A DNA stretch of 54,921 nt, taken from positions 1 through 54,921 of the forward strand of contig JAKPGL010000202.1 of the NCBI GenBank assembly GCA_029550925.1. The letters run 5' to 3'. This document shows positions 1 to 8,097 of the stretch, in pieces. The position numbers and the translations under genes were made by a program. This stretch comes from Planctomycetota bacterium. GTDB lineage: Bacteria > Planctomycetota > Planctomycetia > Pirellulales > Thermoguttaceae. How positions within the stretch are numbered: the stretch's first letter is position 1; every line of letters starts with the position of its first letter. The notes under the pieces are model-generated. The model saw nothing but the letters and a program-made list of their open reading frames with translations. It did no database searches and was not told the origin of the DNA.

Positions 1-78
1 GATTTTTTCTGTGATCGGATTCATGGTCTCTTCTCAGATCCCAAGTGGCAGAAAAGCGTTTCCTGGATACCCCCTTGG

Positions 79-298
79 AACGCCGGCTGTCAAGCCGGCA
101 GTTCACTTGTAACGCCGGCTGTTAGCCGGCGGCTGGCTCAGCCTGACAGGCTAAGCGTACGTAATGCTGTCTGTAACGCCGGCTGTTAGCCGGCGGGCTG
201 GCTCAGCCTGGACAGGCTAAGCTACGTTGCTGTCTGTAGCGCCGTCTGTTAGCCGGCGGCTGGCTCAGCCTGGACAGGCTAAGCGTACGTAATGCCGT
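79..298. repeat. Tandem palindromic repeat, three units of 63-64 bp
   Basis: Three head-to-tail copies begin at about 108, 172 and 235, each opening with TGTAACGCCGGCTGTTAGCC or a close variant. A partial, diverged copy precedes them at about 79-107. Each unit holds two hairpins: GCCGGCT/AGCCGGC with a 3-nt loop, then AGCCT/AGGCT. The copies differ by a few substitutions and 1-nt indels. A diverged relative lies in the opposite orientation at about 8026-8097. No gene is seen inside. The role is unknown; a REP-like intergenic repeat is the simplest reading. Confidence 0.85.
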
Positions 299-828
299 CT
301 GGCAGACCGGTATCTAAAGCCAATCTGACAGAAGCCAATCTGACAGACTGGCAACGCAATCCACTCGTTTACCGGGCGTCTCTAGTCCACCCAAAAAAGA
401 ATCCTACCTCCCCGATGGCTTCCCCAGCCTCTTTTTCCAACTTATCCCGAATCCGGCCCTTTTGGCAAGAAGGCGCATCAACGTTTTCTCCTTTTCCGAT
501 CTCTCCAAGGGCCGGACGGTACAACCCCCATCCCCTCGGCAAGGGGTAGATTTTGCCGTGGATAAGAAACATTTCCCCATCCTGCCGGGGGACAACACCT
601 TTGGCGAGGCCTCCCGGGTTCTTTGGGATTCCTCTCCGGGAAGAAAGTCCGAGGCATACCTCCAGGGGTGTAAGCCGGATGCACCGTAAGTGGGGGCGCC
701 GTCCTCCGTTCCCTAGGAGCCTCCCTAAGAAATAACGATCTTTTTCAAAGGAGTTTATTGCAAAAGTTTCTGCGGGAAGGTATTCTAAAATCTTAGTAGT
801 GGGCCTTTTGCGAGAAGGAGATTCCCTT
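299..828. other. Non-coding or undecoded stretch before the DUF1598 gene
   Basis: I see no convincing gene here. Open frames exist on both strands, but they overlap each other, lack Shine-Dalgarno sites and encode no recognisable family. Positions about 715-795 are A+T-richer and directly precede the DUF1598 gene, so they probably hold its promoter. A structured RNA cannot be excluded by eye. Confidence 0.4.
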
Positions 829-2211
829 ATGCGAATCCAGGCTGTTGTTGGTTTTCGGTGGGCGGGTACTCTTTTGATTTTGATGGCATCTTTAGCCGTA
901 GGTCTTTTGCCCTCTTCGCCGGTGTGGGCGCAAGTCAATGATGACTATTACGGTCGGGCGGTTGGCGGCGTGTCGATTGATCCGGAGGGCGTGTTGCGCA
1001 GCGCCAAAGTGGACGCTACCGGTCAGCTTCGGCAAATGTTGCTCAAGCAGTTGGCCCAAGTCCCCCAGGATTTAGCCCAGGCAACCGAACTGCGAAAAAT
1101 CTCCTTGAAAGGGCTAGAGGCTGCCATCCAACAGGCCCTGCAGGCCGGAAAGCCGTTGCCCGACGAAGTGAAATATCTGGCCGGTTTGCAGCAAATCCGT
1201 TATGTCCTTGTCGATCCGGAGCATCAGGACATCATCTTGGCCGGACCGGCCGAAGGCTGGAAAGTGGATGATCAGGGCTTTTTGGTTGGCGTCACCAGCG
1301 GACGGCCGGTGATGCTTTTGGACGATCTGTTGGTAGCCCTGCGCACCGCCCAGCAAGCCGCCCAAGGGGGCATTAGTTGTTCGATTGATCCTACCCCCCA
1401 GGGACTCCAGCAACTCCAAGCCTATGTGAATACGTTAGATACCATCGGCCAGCCGGAGGTTACCATCCGTAACATCGAAAAGGCCCTCGGCCCGCAGCAG
1501 ATCACGGTCCACGGCGTACCGGCGGATTCGCATTTTGCTCGCGTCTTGGTGGCCGCCGACTATCGGATGAAGCGATTGGCGATGGGTTTCGATCCGGCCC
1601 CCAAGGGCGTGAAACTGCCCAGCTATCTGGGGATGCTCAGCGCCGGGCCGAAAGGCATGAGCAGCATGACGCCCCGGTGGTGGTTGGCCCCCAATTATCA
1701 GCCCCTGGTCCGGGATGAAGAAGGCGTTACCTGGGAATTTCGCGGCGGCAGCGTCAAAGCCATGACGGAGGAAGACTTCCTCACCTCCACCGGCCAGCGT
1801 CAACATACCGGCCGGGCGAACCCCCTGGCTCAAAAATGGGCCGATATGATGACCTCTCAGTATGATCGCCTGGCCGTGGCCGAGCCGATCTTCGGCCAGC
1901 TCCGCAACTGCATGGACCTGGCCATCCTCGGCGCGATGATGGTCCAATATCGCTTGCCGGAGAAGGCTGGGTATAGTTTCCCGGTGCTGCTGGAGGGCAA
2001 TCAGGTTCCCATGCTGAAGTTCGCCCCGCCCAAACAGACCGAGACGATTGCCAGCGTGATGAAAAAGGGGCGCAGTTGGGTCATCACCGCTTCCGGCGGC
2101 GTGCAGATTCCTTCGTGGCAGATCATCCAGAAGACCGAAAAGAGCGATTCTCTCAGTTCGGTTCGCGCTCAAGCCGCCGCGAAAAAGTCCTCCACGTGGT
2201 GGTGGAACTAA
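829..2211 (+). CDS. DUF1598 domain-containing secreted protein
   Basis: The predicted protein has 460 residues. It starts with a clear signal peptide: charged MRIQ, a hydrophobic stretch to about residue 28, and a likely cleavage after VWAQ near residue 35. The rest resembles the planctomycete family DUF1598, with the VDPEHQDIILAGPAEGWKVD block, a GRPVMLLDDLL segment and a C-terminal TASGGVQIPS segment. The function is unknown; family members are exported. I chose the ATG at 829 because AGAAGGAG ends 8 nt upstream; an in-frame GTG at 799 has no such site. A weak hairpin follows the gene, and the next gene starts 154 bp later on the same strand, so they need not be an operon. The family call is from memory of its motifs. 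Confidence 0.88.
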   Translation: MRIQAVVGFRWAGTLLILMASLAVGLLPSSPVWAQVNDDYYGRAVGGVSIDPEGVLRSAKVDATGQLRQMLLKQLAQVPQDLAQATELRKISLKGLEAAIQQALQAGKPLPDEVKYLAGLQQIRYVLVDPEHQDIILAGPAEGWKVDDQGFLVGVTSGRPVMLLDDLLVALRTAQQAAQGGISCSIDPTPQGLQQLQAYVNTLDTIGQPEVTIRNIEKALGPQQITVHGVPADSHFARVLVAADYRMKRLAMGFDPAPKGVKLPSYLGMLSAGPKGMSSMTPRWWLAPNYQPLVRDEEGVTWEFRGGSVKAMTEEDFLTSTGQRQHTGRANPLAQKWADMMTSQYDRLAVAEPIFGQLRNCMDLAILGAMMVQYRLPEKAGYSFPVLLEGNQVPMLKFAPPKQTETIASVMKKGRSWVITASGGVQIPSWQIIQKTEKSDSLSSVRAQAAAKKSSTWWWN

Positions 2212-2302
2212 GCGACCGGCCCAGGCCGTTGAAAAAAGTCGCCGCGATCTGAAACAATTCTTCATGGGAACCTCTTGGGGGTTGTCTCCTTCCTCGGATT
2301 GC

Positions 2303-2323
2303 AAGGAGGCAGCCCCTCCTTTT
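2303..2323 (+). terminator. Weak hairpin after the DUF1598 gene
   Basis: A 7-bp stem AAGGAGG/CCTCCTT with a 5-nt loop is followed by only a short T run. It may be a weak intrinsic terminator; the U32 gene starts about 45 bp further on. Confidence 0.35.
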
Positions 2324-2365
2324 CTAATGGGTCCGTAAAACCTCTGTTCAGGGAGGAATCTTCGG

Positions 2366-4501
2366 ATGGCGATGGAACTGTTGGCCCCAGCGGGAGATTG
2401 GGATTGTTTGCAGGCGGCGGTTCGCGGGGGGGCGGACGCCGTGTATTTCGGTTTCGGCCATTTGAACGCCCGCCGACGGGCGAAGAATTTCACTCCGGAC
2501 GAAGCCCGCCAAGCCGTCGAGTTTCTCCACCAGCACGGGCGTCGGGCCTATCTTACGCTGAATATCGACCTGGCCGCCCGCGAACTGGGCTTGGCCTTGC
2601 AGATGTTGCGAACCGCCGCTGAGGCAGGGTTCGACGCCGTCTTGGTGCGCGATCCGGCGCTGTTGGCGGTTCGACAAGCCTTTCCCAACATCGAGTTTCA
2701 TTTCAGCACGCAGACCTGCATGGCCAATAGCGCCGATGCGGCGGCCGCTCAATATCTAGGCGTCCAACGGGTGGTTTTGGCCCGGGAAATGACCCTGGAA
2801 GAGATCGCTGCCGCTTCGCAAACGCCCGGTCTCCGAACGGAAGTCTTCGCCCAAGGGGCGTTATGTTTTTCCGTATCGGGCCGGTGTCTGATGTCCAGTT
2901 GGGTGGGCGGACGCAGCGGCAACCGGGGACTGTGCGCCAGTCCCTGTCGGGCCCCGTGGACCGCCGACGGCCAACCGGCAGGCCAGCCGTTTTCGATGCA
3001 CGATTGGTGTACCCTGGATTGGCTCGATCGGCTGGAATCCGCCGGGGTGTCGGCCCTGAAGATCGAAGGTCGTTTGAAGTCTCCCGCCTGGGTCGAACAA
3101 GCGGTGCGGATTTATCGGCGGGCGCTGGCGGGCGAACCCGTTGCGCCGCTCAAATCGGAGGCCCAACGCCTGACCGACTATACCGGCCGCGACCTTACGG
3201 ACGGCTATCTGGCCGACCGCCGCAGTGAACTGACCGGGACCAATCGCGGTCGGCAACCCCGCCCCCAGACCGCCGCCGATCTGGGCGATTCCGAGCCGCT
3301 CGTCGCCGCCGGGGATCCGCCCTCCGAGGACGCCGCCGAACAGGCACTCGTTTCGACCGCCGCCGAGGACGACCTTGCTTCCGGCAGTTCCGGCCGAACG
3401 TTCCGCTTTCTGCTTTCTTCCGCCGGTCCGACCATCTCCTGTCATCTTTGGGTGGCCGAGCAGGAGCTTTGCTGGCAGTATCCAAAAAGCGTGATCCATC
3501 GGGCGCATCGGGCCGTTTCGGCCGGCAGTCTGTGTGCGGAGTTGGAAGGTCGCCGGATCCAGGGCCTATTGGCCGACTCGGTTACCGCGGATGATCCGGA
3601 TTTCCTGCTGGTTCGGCGGACCGCCAATGCGATCGTCGAACGGATTGCCGCTGAACTGGGGCGATTGCGGCGTGCGGCGGCCCGACCCGTGGCTCTCAGT
3701 CTGCCGACCGAGTCGCTCATTCACGAAGAGGAGTTGCAGCCGGCCAACATAAACATAAGAACCCTTGGCGATCCGCCCAATTGCGTCCGTCTGCACAAAG
3801 ACCAACTGGAGGAGTTTCTCCGGCTGCAAACGCCGGCCCATATCATTGTGGAAGGGATGTCGCCGGACGATGTGGGCTGGCTGGCTCAGACCTGCCGAAA
3901 GGAGCGTCCGGTGGTGGCCTTGCCGGGCGTCTTTTTTGAAGATGATTTGGATTGGGTTCGAGAACTGGCGGCCCGGTGCAAAAAGGCCCGTTTGGCCGTG
4001 GAAGTGAACAGTTGGGGCGGCTGGTGGATCGCCCGCCAGGCAGGAATCGCTTTTGAGGCCGGTCCCGGACTGAGTGTGCTCAATCCGCTGGCCGCCGCCA
4101 TGCTCCGCAAACTGGGCGCCCGAACCGTAACCGTTTCCCTCGAAGCAGATCGCCGCCAACTGGAAGACCTCTGCGCAGCCGCTCCGGTGGGACTGTCGCT
4201 GTATGTGTTCGGTCGGCCTCCGCTGGCTGTTACCAGGGTAGAACTCCCCGCCGACTTCCAAGACCAGGTCTTTGAAGACCGCCGCAGTTTGCGCATGATC
4301 GCCCGCCGCGAACGAGACCTGTGGGTCTTCCGACCGGAGACGCCCTTCGATTGGCGTCGGCTGCGGAATCAACGCATCCGGGTAAAGAACCTTGTCGTCG
4401 ATCTGGTCGGTTCGCCGGACGCGGTCAGCGAATGGCTCTACACCACCCCCCGCTCAGGCCGACGCACCGCCTACTTCAATTACCACCGCAGCCTCCAGTA
4501 G
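2366..4501 (+). CDS. Peptidase U32 family protein, RlhA-like
   Basis: The 711-residue protein opens with the family N-terminus MELLAPAGDWDCLQAAV and a GADAVYFGF strand. At about residues 158-200 it has the U32 signature EVFAQGALCFSVSGRCLMSS followed by GLCASPCR, giving the Cys residues thought to bind an iron-sulfur cluster. The long region after residue 300 matches the position of the DUF3656 half found in RlhA (YdcP), which hydroxylates C2501 of 23S rRNA in E. coli. RlhA is about 650 residues; this one is longer, with an acidic linker near residues 295-340. An RNA-hydroxylation role is inferred from architecture; U32 proteins also include tRNA hydroxylases and collagenase-like members. GGGAGGA sits 8 nt before the ATG. 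Confidence 0.85.
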   Translation: MAMELLAPAGDWDCLQAAVRGGADAVYFGFGHLNARRRAKNFTPDEARQAVEFLHQHGRRAYLTLNIDLAARELGLALQMLRTAAEAGFDAVLVRDPALLAVRQAFPNIEFHFSTQTCMANSADAAAAQYLGVQRVVLAREMTLEEIAAASQTPGLRTEVFAQGALCFSVSGRCLMSSWVGGRSGNRGLCASPCRAPWTADGQPAGQPFSMHDWCTLDWLDRLESAGVSALKIEGRLKSPAWVEQAVRIYRRALAGEPVAPLKSEAQRLTDYTGRDLTDGYLADRRSELTGTNRGRQPRPQTAADLGDSEPLVAAGDPPSEDAAEQALVSTAAEDDLASGSSGRTFRFLLSSAGPTISCHLWVAEQELCWQYPKSVIHRAHRAVSAGSLCAELEGRRIQGLLADSVTADDPDFLLVRRTANAIVERIAAELGRLRRAAARPVALSLPTESLIHEEELQPANINIRTLGDPPNCVRLHKDQLEEFLRLQTPAHIIVEGMSPDDVGWLAQTCRKERPVVALPGVFFEDDLDWVRELAARCKKARLAVEVNSWGGWWIARQAGIAFEAGPGLSVLNPLAAAMLRKLGARTVTVSLEADRRQLEDLCAAAPVGLSLYVFGRPPLAVTRVELPADFQDQVFEDRRSLRMIARRERDLWVFRPETPFDWRRLRNQRIRVKNLVVDLVGSPDAVSEWLYTTPRSGRRTAYFNYHRSLQ

Positions 4502-4515
4502 CTGGCTTTACTTTA

Positions 4516-4789
4516 GGAACATTTAGCCGAATGCAAAGGAGGCTTATTTTAGGGCGGAATTTACCTGGGATGATCACTGCCGCTCTAGCGGCACTCCACC
4601 GCAGATTGGACTTCCAGCGAATCGCAGATTGTCATTCCCGCGCAAGCACCCAATCCAGGCTTCTTGCAGCCTCTACTTGGGAGGAATAACAAAGTAGCCC
4701 CCTCATAGGACCCTGGATCCCCGCTTTCGCGGGGATGACATTTTTGCCGAGAAAATCCCGGCACTTCTGCACTCGGCTGAATAATTACA
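4516..4789. repeat. MITE-like mosaic intergenic element A
   Basis: The left end contains AACATTTAGCCGAATG (4518-4533) and the right end CACTCGGCTGAATAATTAC (4771-4789), which is close to its reverse complement. Inside are two dRS3-like palindromes: GTCATTCCCGCGCAAGC at 4631 and, in the other orientation, TGGATCCCCGCTTTCGCGGG at about 4714-4733. No coding sequence is visible. The element fills the space between two convergent genes and may also terminate them. Confidence 0.65.
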
Positions 4790-4797
4790 CGGTTCTT

Positions 4798-7479
4798 TTA
4801 TTCCGAAATCCCTTCCAAGCGGATTTTGTTCGGGTCGGCCTGGCCCGGTTTGGCAAACCAAACCGTCAGCCGCTGGCCATCGCCTTCGATCTGAACGCCC
4901 ACCTCCGTAGCTGTTTCCACCCGACGGGCTGACCAGGTGGGCCGCTCGCCGGCCCGATACGGCACTATGACCGTCAGCATCCCCAGGCTTCGAACCTTTT
5001 CCTGGGTGCTGGCTTCCACGTGCCATTGGTTGGGGAACTCTTGGGTGGGCGGCGGCTGGTAGCCGTCCCATTGCCGGAAACCAAGCCCCACCGGCCCAAC
5101 GTATTGCACCTCCACGCCCGCTTGCTGGCGTTCTAACCGGAGGCGGGCCTTCGGCTGGTCAATGGTAAACGGCCCAAGCCCGTGGAGCATGAATTGGAAA
5201 CTGGCCGGCTCCCGGGCCTCCAGATCGTCGTAAAGCACCACCAGCGGCGTCCTGCCGACGCCGGCCCCGGCGGATGGAGCGGCTGCCGATTTGGCCGCCG
5301 ACTTGGTTTCTTCTTCCGATCTGGAAGACGGCACGTTGGCCTCTGCCGACTTGCCGCCCGGTTTGACCAGCACCACATGCCGACGGAAACGCAGCAATCG
5401 TCCCTCATACGCCTCGGCCGCCTCGCCGACCACATGGTCCCATTGGGTCGTCAGTTGCCAGTGGGCGATTCGGCCCAGCGGGGCCGCCGTGTGTTTGATC
5501 TGCCCCTGCCCATCCACCAGCACCCCGTTATGGGCCATCGTACTGTGCGCCCACTGGTAGTGAAATGGGCTTCCGTGCAGGTCCCGATAAACACAGGTCG
5601 AAAGCAGCTCTTCGCCGTAGGCGTTCAGTTGGAATGTATTGTGCGGGTTGTGTCCGTGGCTTTGCGTACCGAACGGGCTGGATTTAAACAATAGATGCAC
5701 ATCCTGTCGGCTATCCAGGAGGTTGGTGTGCAGGCTGGCTACGCCGATACCGCGGAAAACTTTGGAGGCTGGCCAGTCGGCGGGCGGTTTTGGCGATGGC
5801 GGCGGCGGAAGACGCACTGCATATAAAAAGCCCGCTATTCCACCGGCCCCGTGCATCTTCCACTCCTGCCGCCACCACTGCCAATAGGGGGCGTGACTTC
5901 CCGGTTGACCGGCCCAGGCCCTGCAGAAAAATTCCACCATCGGCCCCCAGCCGGCACTGGGCGGCCGGTACGAAAGATCGCCAAAGCCGCTGTTGGGCGA
6001 TCCCGGCGGGGCCACATACAAGGCGTAATCACACGCCTGGGCGAAAAACGGCTTCTTTCGCCAGTCGATGCCCAGCCCCACTTCCATCGCCTGGAGCCAC
6101 CAGACCACCTTGTTGATATAGCCGGTCCAATAGGAAAGGCCCTCATGCCAGCCGCCGTCCTCGTCGTTCCAGACCGGATAGCAGGCGAAAAATTTATTCA
6201 CCGCATAATCGAGCCAATCCTCCGCCTCCGGCACTTCGCCCAAAAAGGCCATGCCGGCCTCGCCGATCTTGTGCCAGGTGCGGTTGCCGTGGCTATCGTA
6301 AGGATTGGTGAAATGGCCCACTCCTTGGCGGACCTCCCAACTGACCCAGGCGTCGTGCACTCGCTGGCGCATCGCCGTCTGAATCTGCTGCCGCTCCGAA
6401 GGAGTGAACATCGGATAGGCCCAGTCGTAGGCCCGCGCCGGTCGAAAGAGCATCGGCTTGGCCGCCTCGCAATTTAAGGAAAAGTTCGTCGGCCCTTTTG
6501 GGTCCCAACTGGCCAGGTGCAACACCCACCGCCTGGCCGACTGGCCGTATTTGGGGTCCCCGGTCAGAAGATAAACAAAGGCCAACGTCTCCGCCTCCAT
6601 GCAGGCCCGCTCGGCCAGCATCCGGTTGGGCCACCAATTTTTGATCGCCTCGGCGTCCTTTCGATCTCGCACACTGCCGCGTTTGGTAGGCTCCGGCGTG
6701 GGACCGGCCTGGATGATCCGATCCGCCTCGGCCCGAAGCTCTTTGACCAGCGGGGCCAGTTCCCCTTGAGCCAAGGCCCGCAACCGCGGCAACTCTTCCG
6801 GACGGACAAAAAGCCGAGGATGCTCCGCCGGCAACCGCCGCCGCTGCTCGGCCCGGGTGGGCATCGGAAATGCTACCGCATCGGCCGGCACAATCACCGA
6901 TCGAACCTGGCTCCACTCCGAAACTTCGCCCTCCTTGGTCTTGAACCGGTACCGCCAATAGTAGGTCCCCGGCGTCCAGGGGGTATGATGGGTGTAGGTA
7001 TTCCAGGGGATGTCGGCCACGGTAACCGCATCGGAAAAGTCCTGCTTCTGCGCCCATTGGACCGTGTAGGTGTGCGCCGGTTTTTCATGAATCCAAATGA
7101 GCGACGGCGGATTCAGCCGGGCTTGGCTGCCGTCCAGCGGCCGGTAGCCCATTTCGGCCGGTTTGGGCGTCCGATTGGAAATCCGAAAGCTGGGCTTCGG
7201 TTCCGACTTCGTTTCCTCCGGACGCCCTTGGGAGGTAGGAGAACCGGCAGCGGTCTGAAGAAGGGCGCCTGTCTGGAGGTTGAACGGTGCCGGTGGGTTG
7301 TTCGACTCGGCCACACTCGCCGAATCGACCCCGTTCGCCTGTTTGCCGAAAGCGGACTTCGCCCAGCCAATGACGACCACTCCTCCGACAGCCAAAAATA
7401 TCCCTAAAACACCTATCCCTCCCAGGCCAAGGCCCAGGCGCACAGCACCAATCTTCAAAAAACTTTTCATCGCCGACAC
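4798..7479 (-). CDS. DUF4962 / heparinase II/III-like secreted protein
   Basis: The protein of about 893 residues begins with an N-terminal membrane segment (residues 10-40, GLGLGGIGVLGIFLAVGG) acting as a signal peptide or anchor. A fibronectin-like module follows (WIHEKPAHTYTVQWAQ ... PGTYYWRYRF), then an alpha/alpha-barrel region with ARAYDWAYPMFTPSERQQIQ, and a C-terminal beta-rich region containing SHGHNPHNTFQLNAYGEELL. This order matches DUF4962/heparinase II/III-like proteins, a family that includes polysaccharide lyases for uronic-acid polymers. The substrate cannot be told. I chose GTG at 7479 because AAGGAG lies 8 nt upstream; an ATG at 7470 would have 17-nt spacing. Residues about 660-690 form a low-complexity Ala/Ser/Glu linker. 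Confidence 0.82.
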   Translation of the reverse strand: MSAMKSFLKIGAVRLGLGLGGIGVLGIFLAVGGVVVIGWAKSAFGKQANGVDSASVAESNNPPAPFNLQTGALLQTAAGSPTSQGRPEETKSEPKPSFRISNRTPKPAEMGYRPLDGSQARLNPPSLIWIHEKPAHTYTVQWAQKQDFSDAVTVADIPWNTYTHHTPWTPGTYYWRYRFKTKEGEVSEWSQVRSVIVPADAVAFPMPTRAEQRRRLPAEHPRLFVRPEELPRLRALAQGELAPLVKELRAEADRIIQAGPTPEPTKRGSVRDRKDAEAIKNWWPNRMLAERACMEAETLAFVYLLTGDPKYGQSARRWVLHLASWDPKGPTNFSLNCEAAKPMLFRPARAYDWAYPMFTPSERQQIQTAMRQRVHDAWVSWEVRQGVGHFTNPYDSHGNRTWHKIGEAGMAFLGEVPEAEDWLDYAVNKFFACYPVWNDEDGGWHEGLSYWTGYINKVVWWLQAMEVGLGIDWRKKPFFAQACDYALYVAPPGSPNSGFGDLSYRPPSAGWGPMVEFFCRAWAGQPGSHAPYWQWWRQEWKMHGAGGIAGFLYAVRLPPPPSPKPPADWPASKVFRGIGVASLHTNLLDSRQDVHLLFKSSPFGTQSHGHNPHNTFQLNAYGEELLSTCVYRDLHGSPFHYQWAHSTMAHNGVLVDGQGQIKHTAAPLGRIAHWQLTTQWDHVVGEAAEAYEGRLLRFRRHVVLVKPGGKSAEANVPSSRSEEETKSAAKSAAAPSAGAGVGRTPLVVLYDDLEAREPASFQFMLHGLGPFTIDQPKARLRLERQQAGVEVQYVGPVGLGFRQWDGYQPPPTQEFPNQWHVEASTQEKVRSLGMLTVIVPYRAGERPTWSARRVETATEVGVQIEGDGQRLTVWFAKPGQADPNKIRLEGISE

Positions 7480-7694
7480 GGGAAAATCTCCTTTCCTAAA
7501 GGAATCCGAAGGGAGGCTCAAAAAGCGGGATTTCGTCGCGGTGGTTCGGGAAGGAAGGATTCTTGGAAAGCGGAATGTTGCTAATACGACGTGGGGGGAA
7601 AGTCCTCTGTGCAGTTGGAGACGCCTTGGGGATGCTCGTAAACGTAAGAAAAACTTCCTTGGACATCCTGGGTAAGGAAAAACAACCTGGCAGT

Positions 7695-7895
7695 TCATCC
7701 GCCGCCGACCAGCGTAACAATCTCCAGCCGATCGCCCGGCTTGAGCCGATACTCAGTGTACTTCTGGTGCGGCACCACCTGCAAGTTGACTTCCACGGCT
7801 ACAAAACTTTTCGACAATTTCAATCGGTCCAGAAGCTCGGCTACGGTGATGCCTTCCGGCACTTCGTGCTTTTGATCGTTGACGACTATTTTCAC
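7695..7895 (-). CDS. thiS: Sulfur carrier protein ThiS
   Basis: This small ubiquitin-fold protein donates sulfur for the thiazole of thiamine. The 66-residue product starts MKIVVNDQKHEVPEG and ends in LVGGG; ThiS is adenylylated and thiocarboxylated at its C-terminal Gly-Gly. Here there are three terminal glycines. I chose the GTG at 7895, 6 nt after GGAGGAG, which gives the usual family length; an ATG at 7931 would add 12 atypical residues. ThiG, ThiF and ThiE are not in the window, so the gene is isolated. A MoaD-like carrier is the alternative. No TPP riboswitch motif is visible upstream. Confidence 0.85.
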   Translation of the reverse strand: MKIVVNDQKHEVPEGITVAELLDRLKLSKSFVAVEVNLQVVPHQKYTEYRLKPGDRLEIVTLVGGG

Positions 7896-8025
7896 CGGCA
7901 ACTCCTCCAAAGGAACCTCTGGGGAGGTCAAAAACTTCCTCCGAACTCTTTTATCTTACCCACCAAACTGGCCTAGCCAATAGGTTGCCCACCAGGGCAG
8001 TGCCGCCGGTCTGCCGTCTGGGGAA

Positions 8026-8097
8026 GTAACTTAGGCTGTCTAGCCTGAGTGGGCGCCTGCTAGACAGCGGGCGTTACAGGAGAGCGGGCGTTACGGA
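8026..8097 (-). repeat. Diverged relative of the 64-bp palindromic repeat
   Basis: On the minus strand this reads TGTAACGCCCGCTGTCTAGC, then a second hairpin AGGCTAGACAGCCT and GTTAC. It resembles the units at 108-298, in which TGTAACGCCGGCTGTTAGCC is followed by a CAGCCTGGACAGGCTAAG hairpin. A partial second TGTAACGCCCGCT-like start is present. The TAA inside GTAACG (8091-8093) is the stop codon of the upstream GT39-type gene. Confidence 0.6.

Noticed and set aside
108-298. Tandem units considered as a CRISPR array
   Set aside because: Units adjoin directly with no unique spacers; the whole 64 bp is repeated.
635-700. GGAAGAAAGTCCGAGGC resembles the P4 start of RNase P RNA
   Set aside because: The remaining conserved RNase P segments are absent and only about 180 nt remain before the next gene, so the match is probably chance.
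369-938. Open frame of 189 codons on the minus strand
   Set aside because: It overlaps the start of the DUF1598 gene, has no ribosome site, and its Arg/Gly/Lys-rich product resembles no family.
7896-8090. Search for a TPP riboswitch before thiS
   Set aside because: The conserved CTGAGA and ACCTGATC-type motifs are not present; the region holds the palindromic repeat instead.
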